From contig CADBRH010000011.1 in the NCBI GenBank assembly GCA_902797035.1, forward strand, positions 1-64,000: a stretch of DNA of 64,000 nt, written 5' to 3'. Positions 6,810-15,872 of the stretch are shown in pieces; the stretch's first letter is position 1; the number at the start of each line of letters is the position of its first letter. The translations under genes and the position numbers were made by a program. The stretch comes from an uncultured Bacteroidia bacterium. GTDB taxonomy: Bacteria; Bacteroidota; Bacteroidia; Bacteroidales; UBA932. The notes beneath the pieces are model-generated. The model was given only the letters and a program-made list of their open reading frames with translations. It searched no databases and was not told where the DNA came from.

Positions 6810-8798
6810 TTATTTATAGACCTTTCTGATTAGATCAAGCTTCTTTCCGTAAGGGGGCTTGAGGAGGTCTATGTTGAGCCAGGAGGACTTGATCAGCAGG
6901 GACTTCTGGTGGGAGAAAGTCTCGAAGCCTGTCCTTCCGTGGTAGGCTCCGATTCCGGACTCGCCTACTCCGCCGAAGGGCAGGTTCTCGTTGCCGAGGT
7001 GCATCACGGTCTCGTTGACGCAGCCGCCCCCGAAGGAGACTCGCGACAGGATGGAGCGGATCTCCTTGCGGTTCTTCGAGAATATGTAAAGTGACAGGGG
7101 CTTCTCCCCCGCCCTGACCTTATCGATCACCTCTGACTGCAAATCCTTGTACACTATCACAGGCAGAACCGGTCCGAATATCTCTTCCCTCATCGCCGGC
7201 TCGTTCCAACCGCAGTTGTCAATCACCGTCGGCGAGATGTATTTCATCCCCTCATCAGTGTATCCTCCAATAACGACATTATCAGGTATTAGCGCCGAGA
7301 CACGGGCGAAGTGGCGTTTGGTGGCCATGAGAGTCATCTCGGGAGGACGGACAGAGATGTCGCCGAAGTAGTCGCTAATGACTTCTCGCATGGTGGCGAT
7401 GAAACGGTCGTGGACACTCTCGTGGACGAGGACATAGTCTGGCGCCACGCAAGTCTGACCGGCGTTCAGGAACTTGCCCTTCGCGATCCTCTCGCACGCC
7501 AGCCTCACCGGCGCCCCCTCGCAGACGATCGCCGGACTCTTCCCGCCCAGCTCAAGAGTCACCGGCGTCAGATGCTTAGACGCGGCCTCCATCACGACCT
7601 TGCCGACCTTCGGGCTACCAGTGAAAAAAATGTAGTCATAGCGCCTGGCTAGCATCTCATCGTTGGACATCGCCGGATCCACGATCTCAACCACCTCAGG
7701 ATCAAACGCTTCCCTAAGAGCCTCGGACAAAACCAGGGACACATTCGGCGTCTGTCGGGAGGGTTTGACGACAGCCGTGTTCCCTGCCGAGAGCGCCGCC
7801 GCCAAAGGAGCGACCACAAGATGGAGCGGATAATTGAAGGGGCCGATAATCAGCACCTTGCCGTAAGGCTCGAACATGATCCGGCTACGGCCGGGCCAAA
7901 GGACGAAAGGAGTCGGCACCTCCTTCGGCTGCATCCAGTCACGGAGGTGGTTAAGAATATTCCTGATGTTATTATAAAGGAATCCGACCTCGGTGGTGTA
8001 AACCTCGAAAGCTCCCTTGCCGAAGTCCTCGTCAAAGGCCTTCAGGAAATCCTCCTCACGGGCTTTCAGGGCGTCCTCGAGCGCGTAAAGACGCTTCACC
8101 CTGACCCCATATTCAGTCTTCTCGAGCATGCTGATCTCCTCAAGAGCGAGCGAGAAGGCCACGATCATCTGCGCCGCGATGTAGGTTGACATCACGATAA
8201 GGCCCCGCTTGGGGATAATCAGGTCCGTGAACGCCCCTATCGCCACGAAGCAATCAGAGAAGGCGAACACAGCGAATCCGAGGGCCGTGAGCAGGTAGAG
8301 CGGGCGCTTCCGGTCAATGGCGGCCACGACGCAAGCGTGGATCAGGAAAGCGAAAGCGCAGGCGTAGATGGTCACCGCCACCCTCATAGGACCCTCGAGA
8401 GGGAACTTCCCGGCGAGACAGATCACACCGGCCAGCAGACCCGCCAGCAACAACAGGGAGAGAACCTTCCCTGATAATCCCCTGACTTTCCAAGGGGCGG
8501 GAATCACTGAATAGTAGAATATGTGCCCGATAAAGAAGGCTCCCATCCCGGCGAGGAAATACCCGGCCCCGTCCAGCATCAGGAGGACATCCCCGGCGAA
8601 CCCGAAAAGCACGGCCGTCACAATCAGCCCCACACGTTTGTCACGGACATCATGCTCCTTTAGAAGGATGAGAACCGACAGCGCTATAAGCGGCATCAGA
8701 AGGGGTTTGGAACATAATGTCAAAACGCTGACTCCAGCCCAATGCCCGGCCAGATTCATGGCCACGGGAAGCAGGGGAAAATATTTGATGAGTCTCAT
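6810..8798 (-). CDS. Lysoplasmalogenase (YhhN/TMEM86) - aldehyde dehydrogenase fusion protein
   Basis: One uninterrupted frame of 662 residues encodes two enzymes. Residues about 1-217 form a polytopic membrane domain of the YhhN/TMEM86 family: SKPLL at 30-34, FGFAGDVLLML around 66-76, and a late FSDCFVA near 180-186, with about seven or eight membrane helices. Residues about 222-662 are an aldehyde dehydrogenase of the ALDH3-like class with all catalytic residues: Asn322 in PFNYPL, FTGS at 392-395, Glu416 in TLELGGKSP and Cys450 in AGQTCVAP. The first few residues of a free-standing ALDH3 are missing at the junction. YhhN enzymes cleave the vinyl-ether bond of lysoplasmalogen and release a fatty aldehyde; ALDH3 oxidises such aldehydes to acids, so the fusion is metabolically logical. 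The start overlaps the purN stop by 4 bases. Confidence 0.85.
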   Translation of the reverse strand: MRLIKYFPLLPVAMNLAGHWAGVSVLTLCSKPLLMPLIALSVLILLKEHDVRDKRVGLIVTAVLFGFAGDVLLMLDGAGYFLAGMGAFFIGHIFYYSVIPAPWKVRGLSGKVLSLLLLAGLLAGVICLAGKFPLEGPMRVAVTIYACAFAFLIHACVVAAIDRKRPLYLLTALGFAVFAFSDCFVAIGAFTDLIIPKRGLIVMSTYIAAQMIVAFSLALEEISMLEKTEYGVRVKRLYALEDALKAREEDFLKAFDEDFGKGAFEVYTTEVGFLYNNIRNILNHLRDWMQPKEVPTPFVLWPGRSRIMFEPYGKVLIIGPFNYPLHLVVAPLAAALSAGNTAVVKPSRQTPNVSLVLSEALREAFDPEVVEIVDPAMSNDEMLARRYDYIFFTGSPKVGKVVMEAASKHLTPVTLELGGKSPAIVCEGAPVRLACERIAKGKFLNAGQTCVAPDYVLVHESVHDRFIATMREVISDYFGDISVRPPEMTLMATKRHFARVSALIPDNVVIGGYTDEGMKYISPTVIDNCGWNEPAMREEIFGPVLPVIVYKDLQSEVIDKVRAGEKPLSLYIFSKNRKEIRSILSRVSFGGGCVNETVMHLGNENLPFGGVGESGIGAYHGRTGFETFSHQKSLLIKSSWLNIDLLKPPYGKKLDLIRKVYK

Positions 8799-9361
8799 AC
8801 AGAAAGCAGATTCTCAATCACTTCCGGGAAGTGTTCCATCTCAAGGACATGCTCCTTGGCGGCGATGTCTTCAGGAGTGTCCGCAGGGTCGAGAGGGGTC
8901 TTGAACTGGGCGATGATAGCGCCCCCGTCCACCTCGCGTGTGACCCAGTGGACCGTCATCCCTGTCTCAGTCTCCCCTGCCGCCTTAACCGCCTCATGGA
9001 CATGATGCCCGTACATCCCGATCCCGCCGTACTTGGGCAGAAGGGCCGGGTGGAGGTTGATCATGCGGTGGTCGAACTCGTCGATCAGGAAGCCGGGGAT
9101 GACGAGCAGGAAGCCAGCCAGCACGATGAAATCGACTGAGTATTCCCTCAGCAGCGGAAGGATCACCTCGGGGTTGTTCAGCCCTGACTTGGGGACCACT
9201 CTCGTCGGGACGCCCAGCCGCTCGGCCTTGGCGATGGCTCCGACCCCAGCCCTGTTACTGATCACGACGACCGGGCGGGCCACCTCCGACCCCTCGAAGT
9301 ATTTGATAATATTCTCGCAATTCGTGCCTCCCCCGGAGACGAATATCGCCATATTCACCAT
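8795..9361 (-). CDS. purN: Phosphoribosylglycinamide formyltransferase
   Basis: A 188-residue GAR transformylase, the usual length of PurN. It transfers a formyl group from 10-formyltetrahydrofolate to glycinamide ribonucleotide in purine synthesis. The N-terminal loop VSGGGTNCENI binds the ribonucleotide phosphate. The catalytic triad is visible as Asn102 and His104 in INLHPALLPKY and Asp145 in REVDGGAII. A second Met three codons in (9352) could also be the start. The gene follows the MscS-type channel gene by 6 bp and overlaps the fusion gene by 4 bp, so it is the third gene of a minus-strand operon. Confidence 0.92.
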   Translation of the reverse strand: MVNMAIFVSGGGTNCENIIKYFEGSEVARPVVVISNRAGVGAIAKAERLGVPTRVVPKSGLNNPEVILPLLREYSVDFIVLAGFLLVIPGFLIDEFDHRMINLHPALLPKYGGIGMYGHHVHEAVKAAGETETGMTVHWVTREVDGGAIIAQFKTPLDPADTPEDIAAKEHVLEMEHFPEVIENLLSV

Positions 9362-9367
9362 GTTTCC

Positions 9368-12031
9368 CTATTGTTTGATGTGGATGTCCCTCTGAGGGAA
9401 CGGAATCTCTATTCCATTGTCAGCCAAGGTCTTATAGATAATCTCATTAGCCTTGGCGAAGTAGCTGTAGCGCTGCTCTACGAGGATATACTGCTTGACG
9501 ACGAGATTGACCCCGCTGTCTCCGAAACCGCCGATCGTGACCTGGATGCCATAGTCGGGACGGACGGTGTCGCGCCCGAACTTATCCGACTCACACAGAG
9601 GCTTCATCGCCTTCAGGATGACCTTCTTAGCCTTGTCGAAATCGGTCCCGTAAGCCACATCGACAGGGATGGCGAGAAACTCGTACTGGTCACTCTTCGT
9701 GAGGTTCTTGAACATCTTGGAGAACAAGATGCTGTTCGAGAAGGCGATGAGGCTGCCATCAAGGGCCTTGATGGTCGTGGTCTGGTAGCTGATGTTATCG
9801 ACGGTGCCACGGATGCCGTCGCACTCGAGGGTATCTCCAACCCTGAGCCTGCCGGACATCAACTGCACCCCATAGAAGAAGTTGTTCAGCACGTCCTTCA
9901 TCGCGAATCCAAGACCGGCCGCCAGACCGGCTGTGATGACGCTCAGCGATTTAGTGGGGATCTTCAGCATCAGGATAATCACAACCAGGTACAATCCCCA
10001 GGTTATGAGCCATATAACATTGTTGGGCAAGGTGAGATTGACCTCGTTCTCGCGGATTAGACCAGTGTCGGACTTGGAGACGGTGTCGCGGACCTTGAAG
10101 ACCCCGAAGAGCGAGCGGGCGACATACCCTATGTACCTGAATATAAAGAACAAGCACACGGTGACGATCAGCATCCAGAACGAAAGGGTCGCGAAATTCG
10201 TCTTCAAGAAAGGATATTCAAGTGCCGAAACGCAGATCCCCGTCAAGTCGAAGACCCTTGAGGCCAGCAGAAAGCAGCCGGGGATGGACGCTATGAGCAT
10301 TAAAGGGATCACGACCATGGTGAAGAGGTCGTAGAGCCAGGTGACCAGGATGTACGAGCCCTTCTTCCCTCCAGTCTCACCGGTATGGAGCATCTTGTAG
10401 GCCCTGACCAACTTGTCAACCTTGCCCTCACGGTACTTACGCAGAAGTTCCTTGATGGCGACAATCACATGAAGGAAGGACAGTTGGAAAATCCACCATA
10501 TGTAAAGCTGAAGGCCCATCAATGAATATCCCACCAAGGAGACTATCAAAGTGACGGCGGTCACGACGGCGGACGCTATGGCCAATCCCTTGTCCGCCTT
10601 GGGCACCTGGGAGGCGGACCGGCGGTAGGTTCTCAACTGCCAGAGACCGAAGAGTAGCAACGTAGGAGGGAACACCAGCGCGATCATGCTGTTGGGGATG
10701 AACATTATCCTGAAGGCGATCACAACGAGGCCGATCAGCATCACCGGAGTGTAAAGCAGCATCGCCTTGTCGATCTGCTCCCCGTCACAGCGGATGAGGA
10801 GAGAGGCCAGGATCGTTATCAGCATGAAGGAGAACTCCACGAGAAGCGGGGACGCCATCAGGAAGAAGTTCGTCCCTATCTTCGGGGAAAGCCTCGCCGC
10901 CAGAACCAGTGTGACGAAGAGGACCACCGAGGCCAGTATAATGAAGGCGTACTCGCGGTTGGCGAAACCCTCGGTCTTGAAGCGGTTCACCTTCTTTTTC
11001 AGCAACTTGACGACACACCAGCTCACAATGGCGGCTATCGCCAGATAGGCCAGGATGACGAAGGAGAACGCCAGGACGATCGGGCCTCTCCAGTCGCTCT
11101 GGACCTTGCCGCTGTAATAGTCCCGGCCGTACTTGTCGCCGGCGTCCGTGGCCGCCCTTGTGGTGAACTGCCGCAGATGGGTGAGGATGTATAGGTAGTT
11201 TCTCTGGCCGTCCACGAATATCTTCCTCTGGACCTGCTTGTAGCGGTCCTGGGCATAGTCGAAAGCCTCCTTGAGGCGATAGGCGGTTGTCTCATAATGC
11301 TCACTGTCCTCGACCATATGGTCGCGTAGGTCGGTGAACATCTTGAGCATCTTCGAGGCGTAGAAGACGCAACTGTCCCTGTCGACCATCGAAAGGCTGT
11401 CCAGCTGGAAGCTGTTGTGCTCGTGATCATGTTCAAGCTCATCCTCGTCCTCGTCATGGTCCTCGTCCCCCTCGCCGTGATGGTGTCCCTCGTGATCCGG
11501 ATCGTCGGCGTGCTCCAGTGAATACGGGCGGTTGGGTAGCACCCGCATGCTGAAGGTCATAGCCAGAGAGTCCAGCAGCGACGGTGTGATGCTGTCTGTC
11601 TCCTCCGCCAACGCCGGGGGAAGGCTGTTCAAGGTCTTTATGAGCCTTCCGTAACGATCGATCTCCACATCGAAGTAAGAGATGATGTTGTCGTAGGGAA
11701 GTTTCCTCTGGGTGAAACTGAAGTACTGCTCGGTCACCTGCTGTAGGGCATACGTCAGGTCGAAGGTGAAATCCTGCTTCTGGGAATACAGCATCAACGA
11801 GAGCTCATTGCAGCTCTTGATCAGATTGATCAGCTCCTCGTGCTGGCGGTCATCCTGTTTTTCGAAACCCACCTGGCTCTTGTCCATCTCCACGTAAGCC
11901 TTGTGGAGCTCGTAGCGAAGCACCTTCAAGGTCCTGGACAGATCTCTCTCGTTGAAGACGGCGCGGGCCGTCGGCGCGAAGAGGAGCAGAACCACAGTGA
12001 GTAGAATCGGGAGTATTCTTCTATTTCGCAT
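9368..12031 (-). CDS. Large MscS-family mechanosensitive channel with periplasmic N-terminal domain
   Basis: An 887-residue inner-membrane channel. A signal-type N-terminus (residues 1-24) leads into a mostly helical periplasmic domain (about 25-310). Eight or more membrane helices follow. The MscS core lies near residues 640-870: a Gly/Ala-rich pore helix (AGLAAGLGFAMKD), the FFYGVQLM linker, and the beta domain with VGDTLECDGIRGTVDNIS. This layout is that of the long MscK/YnaI-like channels that release solutes on membrane tension. An unusual feature is a His- and Asp/Glu-rich stretch at residues 174-206, which looks like a metal-binding loop. It lies 4 bp downstream of the M23 peptidase gene in the same operon. 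Confidence 0.88.
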   Translation of the reverse strand: MRNRRILPILLTVVLLLFAPTARAVFNERDLSRTLKVLRYELHKAYVEMDKSQVGFEKQDDRQHEELINLIKSCNELSLMLYSQKQDFTFDLTYALQQVTEQYFSFTQRKLPYDNIISYFDVEIDRYGRLIKTLNSLPPALAEETDSITPSLLDSLAMTFSMRVLPNRPYSLEHADDPDHEGHHHGEGDEDHDEDEDELEHDHEHNSFQLDSLSMVDRDSCVFYASKMLKMFTDLRDHMVEDSEHYETTAYRLKEAFDYAQDRYKQVQRKIFVDGQRNYLYILTHLRQFTTRAATDAGDKYGRDYYSGKVQSDWRGPIVLAFSFVILAYLAIAAIVSWCVVKLLKKKVNRFKTEGFANREYAFIILASVVLFVTLVLAARLSPKIGTNFFLMASPLLVEFSFMLITILASLLIRCDGEQIDKAMLLYTPVMLIGLVVIAFRIMFIPNSMIALVFPPTLLLFGLWQLRTYRRSASQVPKADKGLAIASAVVTAVTLIVSLVGYSLMGLQLYIWWIFQLSFLHVIVAIKELLRKYREGKVDKLVRAYKMLHTGETGGKKGSYILVTWLYDLFTMVVIPLMLIASIPGCFLLASRVFDLTGICVSALEYPFLKTNFATLSFWMLIVTVCLFFIFRYIGYVARSLFGVFKVRDTVSKSDTGLIRENEVNLTLPNNVIWLITWGLYLVVIILMLKIPTKSLSVITAGLAAGLGFAMKDVLNNFFYGVQLMSGRLRVGDTLECDGIRGTVDNISYQTTTIKALDGSLIAFSNSILFSKMFKNLTKSDQYEFLAIPVDVAYGTDFDKAKKVILKAMKPLCESDKFGRDTVRPDYGIQVTIGGFGDSGVNLVVKQYILVEQRYSYFAKANEIIYKTLADNGIEIPFPQRDIHIKQ
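11414..11512 (-). other. His/Asp/Glu-rich low-complexity stretch in the MscS-family protein
   Basis: These 33 codons encode residues 174-206 of the channel, in its predicted periplasmic domain. About nine residues are His and most of the rest are Asp or Glu, arranged as HxH and HxD pairs. Such stretches commonly bind divalent metals. The reading frame is intact on both sides. Confidence 0.75.
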
Positions 12032-12035
12032 ATTA

Positions 12036-13259
12036 CTATCTCACTATCAATGAATCGATTATGTGCTTATAAACCCGATAGGTGGAGTCCAGCGCCGGGA
12101 GATTCTCTGGCTTGATGGGCTCCTCGGAGGGAGAGTCTATGGTCAGAGGGTTCACGGGGGTGCCGTTCTTCCACACCCGGAAGTCGAGATGGGGACCGGT
12201 CGCCACGCCGGTGGCGCCGACGTAACCGATCACCTCTCCCTGACTGACTCGGGAACCCTGTTTGATTCCCTTGGCGTACCTTGAGAGATGCATGTAGGAG
12301 GTCGTGTACTCAGAGTTATGCCGTATCTTGACGGTGTTGCCGCCGCCGTTCGTCCAGCCTACGCTCAAGACAGTCCCCTCGCCTATCGACATAACGGGAG
12401 TCCCGGTCGGAGCGGCGTAATCCACCGCAGTGTGTGCCCTGACCATGCCGGTCACGGGATGCTTCCGGTGATAGGAGAAGCCGGAGCTGATCCTCGTGAA
12501 TTTGAGAGGGGCTTTCAGGAAAGCCTTGCGGAGACTAGCCCCGTCCTCTTTCCAGTATCGGTTGCCCTTATCTCCCTGGTCGAAGAGGATGGCGGGAATG
12601 ACCTTATCTCCTCGGATGAACTCGGCGTAGAGTATAGGCTCGACGGAGACAACCTCGCCGTCGCATATTCCTTGCTCATAGAGGATCTTGAAGCGGTCGC
12701 CGTCTTGGAGGGAGAAGAAGTCCACAGACCAGGCGAATATGTCCGCCAGCTCCACGATCAGGGCGACTGGGGCTCCGGCGGCGGACATGTCATTCCAGAG
12801 CGAGGAGTTGATGGTCACGTCGGCGTACTTGAGGCTGGACTCGACCGGTCTGAAAAAGTTCCACACCGCGAGCGAGTCGGAAGTCTTGAACACAGTCCCC
12901 CTCGTCTTCCCGCTGAGATAGACGACATATTCCAAAGTCCCGTCCTTGTAATAGGCCCGGACGGTATTGCCGGCCCTCATCTTCCGGACGTCAAAGACGG
13001 TGTCGCAAACGATGGCCAGCGAATAGGCGGCGTCCTGCCCCATGCCGAGACGGTTCATCAACGAAGTGAAAGCTTCTCCTGTTTGCACTTTGTCCTCAAT
13101 GACTTCCAGGGATTCCATCCGGAAACCCTCGGCCGGGAGAGGTTCTGGAGCCTCCTCGACAACGGGCTCCTCAGCGGGCTTTTTACCGCAACCCGGAGCC
13201 AGCGCCGCGAGAGCCAGGGCGCATGGAACAAAAAGAATGATAAAAAACTTCTTGAGCAT
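12036..13259 (-). CDS. M23 family metallopeptidase, probable lipoprotein
   Basis: A 407-residue exported protein from the start at 13259. This start gives a clean signal sequence ending at APGC (Cys24), whereas the longer frame to 13361 would run into the divergent receptor gene. The N-terminal half resembles the LysM/OapA-like domain that precedes M23 domains (EAFTSLMNRLG... then AGNTVRAYY). The C-terminal third is the LytM-type peptidase: HTAVD supplies the first zinc ligands and GPHLDFRV the last. In the second motif the usual HxH reads HLD, a variant often seen in Bacteroidota. It probably cleaves peptidoglycan cross-links or activates another hydrolase. It heads the operon with the MscS channel, purN and the fusion gene. 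Confidence 0.87.
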   Translation of the reverse strand: MLKKFFIILFVPCALALAALAPGCGKKPAEEPVVEEAPEPLPAEGFRMESLEVIEDKVQTGEAFTSLMNRLGMGQDAAYSLAIVCDTVFDVRKMRAGNTVRAYYKDGTLEYVVYLSGKTRGTVFKTSDSLAVWNFFRPVESSLKYADVTINSSLWNDMSAAGAPVALIVELADIFAWSVDFFSLQDGDRFKILYEQGICDGEVVSVEPILYAEFIRGDKVIPAILFDQGDKGNRYWKEDGASLRKAFLKAPLKFTRISSGFSYHRKHPVTGMVRAHTAVDYAAPTGTPVMSIGEGTVLSVGWTNGGGNTVKIRHNSEYTTSYMHLSRYAKGIKQGSRVSQGEVIGYVGATGVATGPHLDFRVWKNGTPVNPLTIDSPSEEPIKPENLPALDSTYRVYKHIIDSLIVR

Positions 13260-13316
13260 CTTCGCGAATTTAATAAAAACCCCTCCCAAGACGAAAAGGG
13301 AGACCGAAAAAAGACT

Positions 13317-13324
13317 CATATTTG
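13317..13324 (+). promoter_or_regulatory. Probable -7 promoter box for the TonB-dependent receptor
   Basis: CATATTTG matches TAnnTTTG except for its first base and keeps the strongly conserved TTTG. It lies 18 bases before the ATG at 13343, inside the 83-bp gap shared with the divergent M23 gene. Confidence 0.45.
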
Positions 13325-13342
13325 TTGGAAACCTACGAGAAT

Positions 13343-15331
13343 ATGAGAAACTTACGTTCATTGACCGCTCTGGCGGCTCTGGCCGTCTGCGTGACCTCAG
13401 GGGCGCAGAACGTACGGGACACGACTCTCACCATCAAGGAGGCCGTCGTGTCGGCCAGCAAGAGCCGTGGGATGACCGGATTGGGAACGGTCACTATCCC
13501 GAGGGAGATGGTGGCCAGGACCCCCACCCTGCTTGGCGAGAGGGACATCCTTAAAGCCGTCCAGCTTCTGCCTGGCGTCCAATCGGGGACCGAGGGCATG
13601 TCCGGGCTATACGTGCGGGGAGGCGGCTCCGACGAGAACCTGATCCTTCTGGACGGGGTGCCGGTTCATTCGCCGGGACATCTTCTAGGGATAATCTCGG
13701 CCTTCCAGGAGGATGCTGTCAAAGAGGCCGTCATGCGGAAAGGAGCATTCCCCGCGAGGTTCGGGGGAAGGGTCTCGGGAGTGCTGGAGATCAAGGCTTC
13801 AGACGGGGACACTACACGGACAAAAGGAAGTCTCGGGGTGGGTCTCCTGAGCGACAAGATCCATCTGGAAGGCTCTGCTTTGAGGAGGAAAGTGAGATAC
13901 TCATTAAGCGGGAGGGGGGCTCACACCATGATGCTGGACGGCGCTTTCAGGCTCTTTAAAGTGCCGGCGAACCTGGGTTTCCACGACCTCCATGCCAAGG
14001 TCACCGCTGATGCCGCTGGCGGTAACAGATTAAGTTTCAGTTACTTCACCGGAAAAGACAAGCTTTACTACAAGGACGACAACTCCAAGACTGACATGTC
14101 CTGGGGCTCGACAATAGGTTCCGCGGCGTGGAGCCGGCGGTGGGGCGAGGGCCTCCGCTCAGAGATCACGGTCGCCTCGAGCGGGTACGAGATGTCCACA
14201 GGCTACCAAGGTCTCGAGGACCGGCGCTCGGGCTACAGGACCGGGCTGAACGACCTGATAGCGAAGGCGGATATCACGATAACCTGTCTGCCCGGACACG
14301 CTCTCAGGACCGGCCTAGAGGCGATAAGACATGAGTTCATCCCCGAGTCAGACTGGAGCGGTATCGTGAAAGAGAGAGTGGTCATCCGGGGATTCGAGAC
14401 GGGCGCCTACATCGAGGACAGATTTTTCCCCGCCGCCTGGTTGACAGTGGAGCCGGGGTTCCGGCTTTCCTCTTTCACCTCCGAGGGAAAGACAAGACTC
14501 TCCCCCGAGCCGAGAGTCTCGGCTACCGTCAGGCCCGTGGAGGGGGTCATAGTCCAGACGGCATATTCCAGAATCTCGCAATCTATCCACCAATTGTCCT
14601 CAAGTGTCGCTGTCCTCCCCGTTGACCTTATCGTCCCTGTGACCGGGAGAATCAATCCGGTCATCTCGGACCAGATTTCCTTCGGCGTCGGATATGAGGG
14701 GCTTAAGGGATGGGGATTCACGCTGGAGGGTTATTGGAAGGCTCTTGAGAACGTCCTTGAATACAAAGACGGTGTAATATTCATAGACGATTTCTCCACT
14801 TGGGAGGAGAATGTAGCCTCAGGTATGGGAAGATCATACGGCTTGGAGGCGTTGATCAGGAAAAGCGCCGGAAGGATCACAGGATGGGCCGGATACACCC
14901 TTTCAAAAAGTGAGAGACGGTTTCCTGACGGCTCCATCGGCGGAGGGGAATGGTTCCCATGCAGGCACGATTGCCGCCATAGTCTCTCGGCCGTCACCAA
15001 TATCGACTTCGGTAAAGGATGGGACGCCGGGGTGGTCTGGACATATTCGTCAGGCGGTGCCGTGACGATGCCGGAAAGCGACGGGAGCATGCCCCGGAGA
15101 GGTAACGTCCGCCTCCCTCCAAGCCACAGGCTAGACCTAGGGATCAACCACAGAAAAGCCAGGCGCCGAGGTGAGAGAATATGGAGCCTGGGGGTTTACA
15201 ACGCCTACAACAGAAAGAACCCGAACCTTGTCTTCAGCGTCTCCGGTGAGGAAGAAGACAGTCCGGGTTCCCTCAAAACTATTAGTTTCCTTCCGATTAT
15301 CCCCTCGGTGAGCTACACTAGAGCTTTTTGA
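13343..15331 (+). CDS. TonB-dependent outer-membrane receptor
   Basis: A 662-residue receptor. The signal peptide covers about residues 1-20. The plug domain follows at once, with the segment ILKAVQLLPGVQSGTEG and the YVRGGGSDENLILLDGVPV block that is diagnostic of TonB-dependent receptor plugs. The remainder is beta-barrel, ending in an aromatic residue (SYTRAF). The carboxypeptidase-like N-terminal extension common in Bacteroidota receptors is absent, and there is no SusD partner, so this is not a SusCD glycan importer. A metal chelate or vitamin ligand is more likely, but nothing in the neighbourhood identifies it. The ATG at 13343 is preferred over an upstream TTG at 13322. It overlaps the convergent VorC gene by 14 bases. 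Confidence 0.88.
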   Translation: MRNLRSLTALAALAVCVTSGAQNVRDTTLTIKEAVVSASKSRGMTGLGTVTIPREMVARTPTLLGERDILKAVQLLPGVQSGTEGMSGLYVRGGGSDENLILLDGVPVHSPGHLLGIISAFQEDAVKEAVMRKGAFPARFGGRVSGVLEIKASDGDTTRTKGSLGVGLLSDKIHLEGSALRRKVRYSLSGRGAHTMMLDGAFRLFKVPANLGFHDLHAKVTADAAGGNRLSFSYFTGKDKLYYKDDNSKTDMSWGSTIGSAAWSRRWGEGLRSEITVASSGYEMSTGYQGLEDRRSGYRTGLNDLIAKADITITCLPGHALRTGLEAIRHEFIPESDWSGIVKERVVIRGFETGAYIEDRFFPAAWLTVEPGFRLSSFTSEGKTRLSPEPRVSATVRPVEGVIVQTAYSRISQSIHQLSSSVAVLPVDLIVPVTGRINPVISDQISFGVGYEGLKGWGFTLEGYWKALENVLEYKDGVIFIDDFSTWEENVASGMGRSYGLEALIRKSAGRITGWAGYTLSKSERRFPDGSIGGGEWFPCRHDCRHSLSAVTNIDFGKGWDAGVVWTYSSGGAVTMPESDGSMPRRGNVRLPPSHRLDLGINHRKARRRGERIWSLGVYNAYNRKNPNLVFSVSGEEEDSPGSLKTISFLPIIPSVSYTRAF

Positions 15332-15860
15332 TTATCTCCATGCCCTTGCGGATAGCCTCCTCGTTCTTGGGGATGAGGTGGTGGTGACGCTCGGGAAGGG
15401 TCTTGCGCAAGGCGGCCAGAACACTCTCGATCTTGACGATAGGATGAATCTCCAGCAAACCTCCCAGGACTATCATGTTGAACGTCTTGATGAGGTTCAT
15501 CTCAGCGGCGGCGTCCATGGCGTCGATCCTGTAAATGTCGATATCCTTCCTGGTCGGAGGCTCGGCTATTCCGTAGCCATCGTAAATAATTGTCCCTCCG
15601 GGCTTAACCTTCGGCTCGAATTTCTCCAGCGAGGGCTGGTTCAGGACAATGGCGGTGTCGTAGCTCGAAAGAATCGGCGATGAGACGGGATCGTCGCTCA
15701 CGATCACTGTCACGTTGGCGGTGCCTCCCCTCTGCTCGGGGCCGTAGGCGGGCATCCAGGTGACCTCCTTGCCTTCCATGAGACCGGCGTATGCCAGGAT
15801 CTTTCCCATAGAGAGGACTCCCTGTCCCCCGAATCCGGCGATTATGATCTCTTCTGTCAT
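15318..15860 (-). CDS. 2-oxoacid:ferredoxin oxidoreductase, gamma subunit (VorC-like)
   Basis: A 180-residue gamma subunit of a 2-oxoacid:acceptor oxidoreductase, carrying the IIIAGFGGQGVLSMG start and the MPAYGPEQRGG motif typical of this domain. In the four-subunit enzymes it helps bind coenzyme A. The gene is the last of four adjacent subunit genes (ferredoxin, alpha, beta, gamma), so the enzyme is of the four-subunit VorDABC/KorDABC type. The complex decarboxylates a 2-oxoacid to acyl-CoA and CO2 and reduces ferredoxin. Next to ilvE and a butyrate kinase, the likely substrates are branched-chain oxoacids. The assignment to valine-derived substrate over 2-oxoglutarate rests on context. Confidence 0.88.
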   Translation of the reverse strand: MTEEIIIAGFGGQGVLSMGKILAYAGLMEGKEVTWMPAYGPEQRGGTANVTVIVSDDPVSSPILSSYDTAIVLNQPSLEKFEPKVKPGGTIIYDGYGIAEPPTRKDIDIYRIDAMDAAAEMNLIKTFNMIVLGGLLEIHPIVKIESVLAALRKTLPERHHHLIPKNEEAIRKGMEIIKKL

Positions 15861-15872
15861 AGTTGCTTGTAT

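Noticed and set aside
8130..8170. Frameshift or assembly error explaining the lysoplasmalogenase-ALDH fusion
   Set aside because: The frame is open with sensible sequence on both sides and no internal start with a promoter is seen; it cannot be fully excluded without reads.
12288..13346. Plus-strand frame of 352 codons opposite the M23 gene
   Set aside because: It mirrors a well-supported minus-strand peptidase and has no recognisable motifs.
13260..13361. Longer M23 peptidase frame starting at 13361
   Set aside because: It would overlap the start of the divergent receptor gene and bury the clear signal sequence that begins at 13259.
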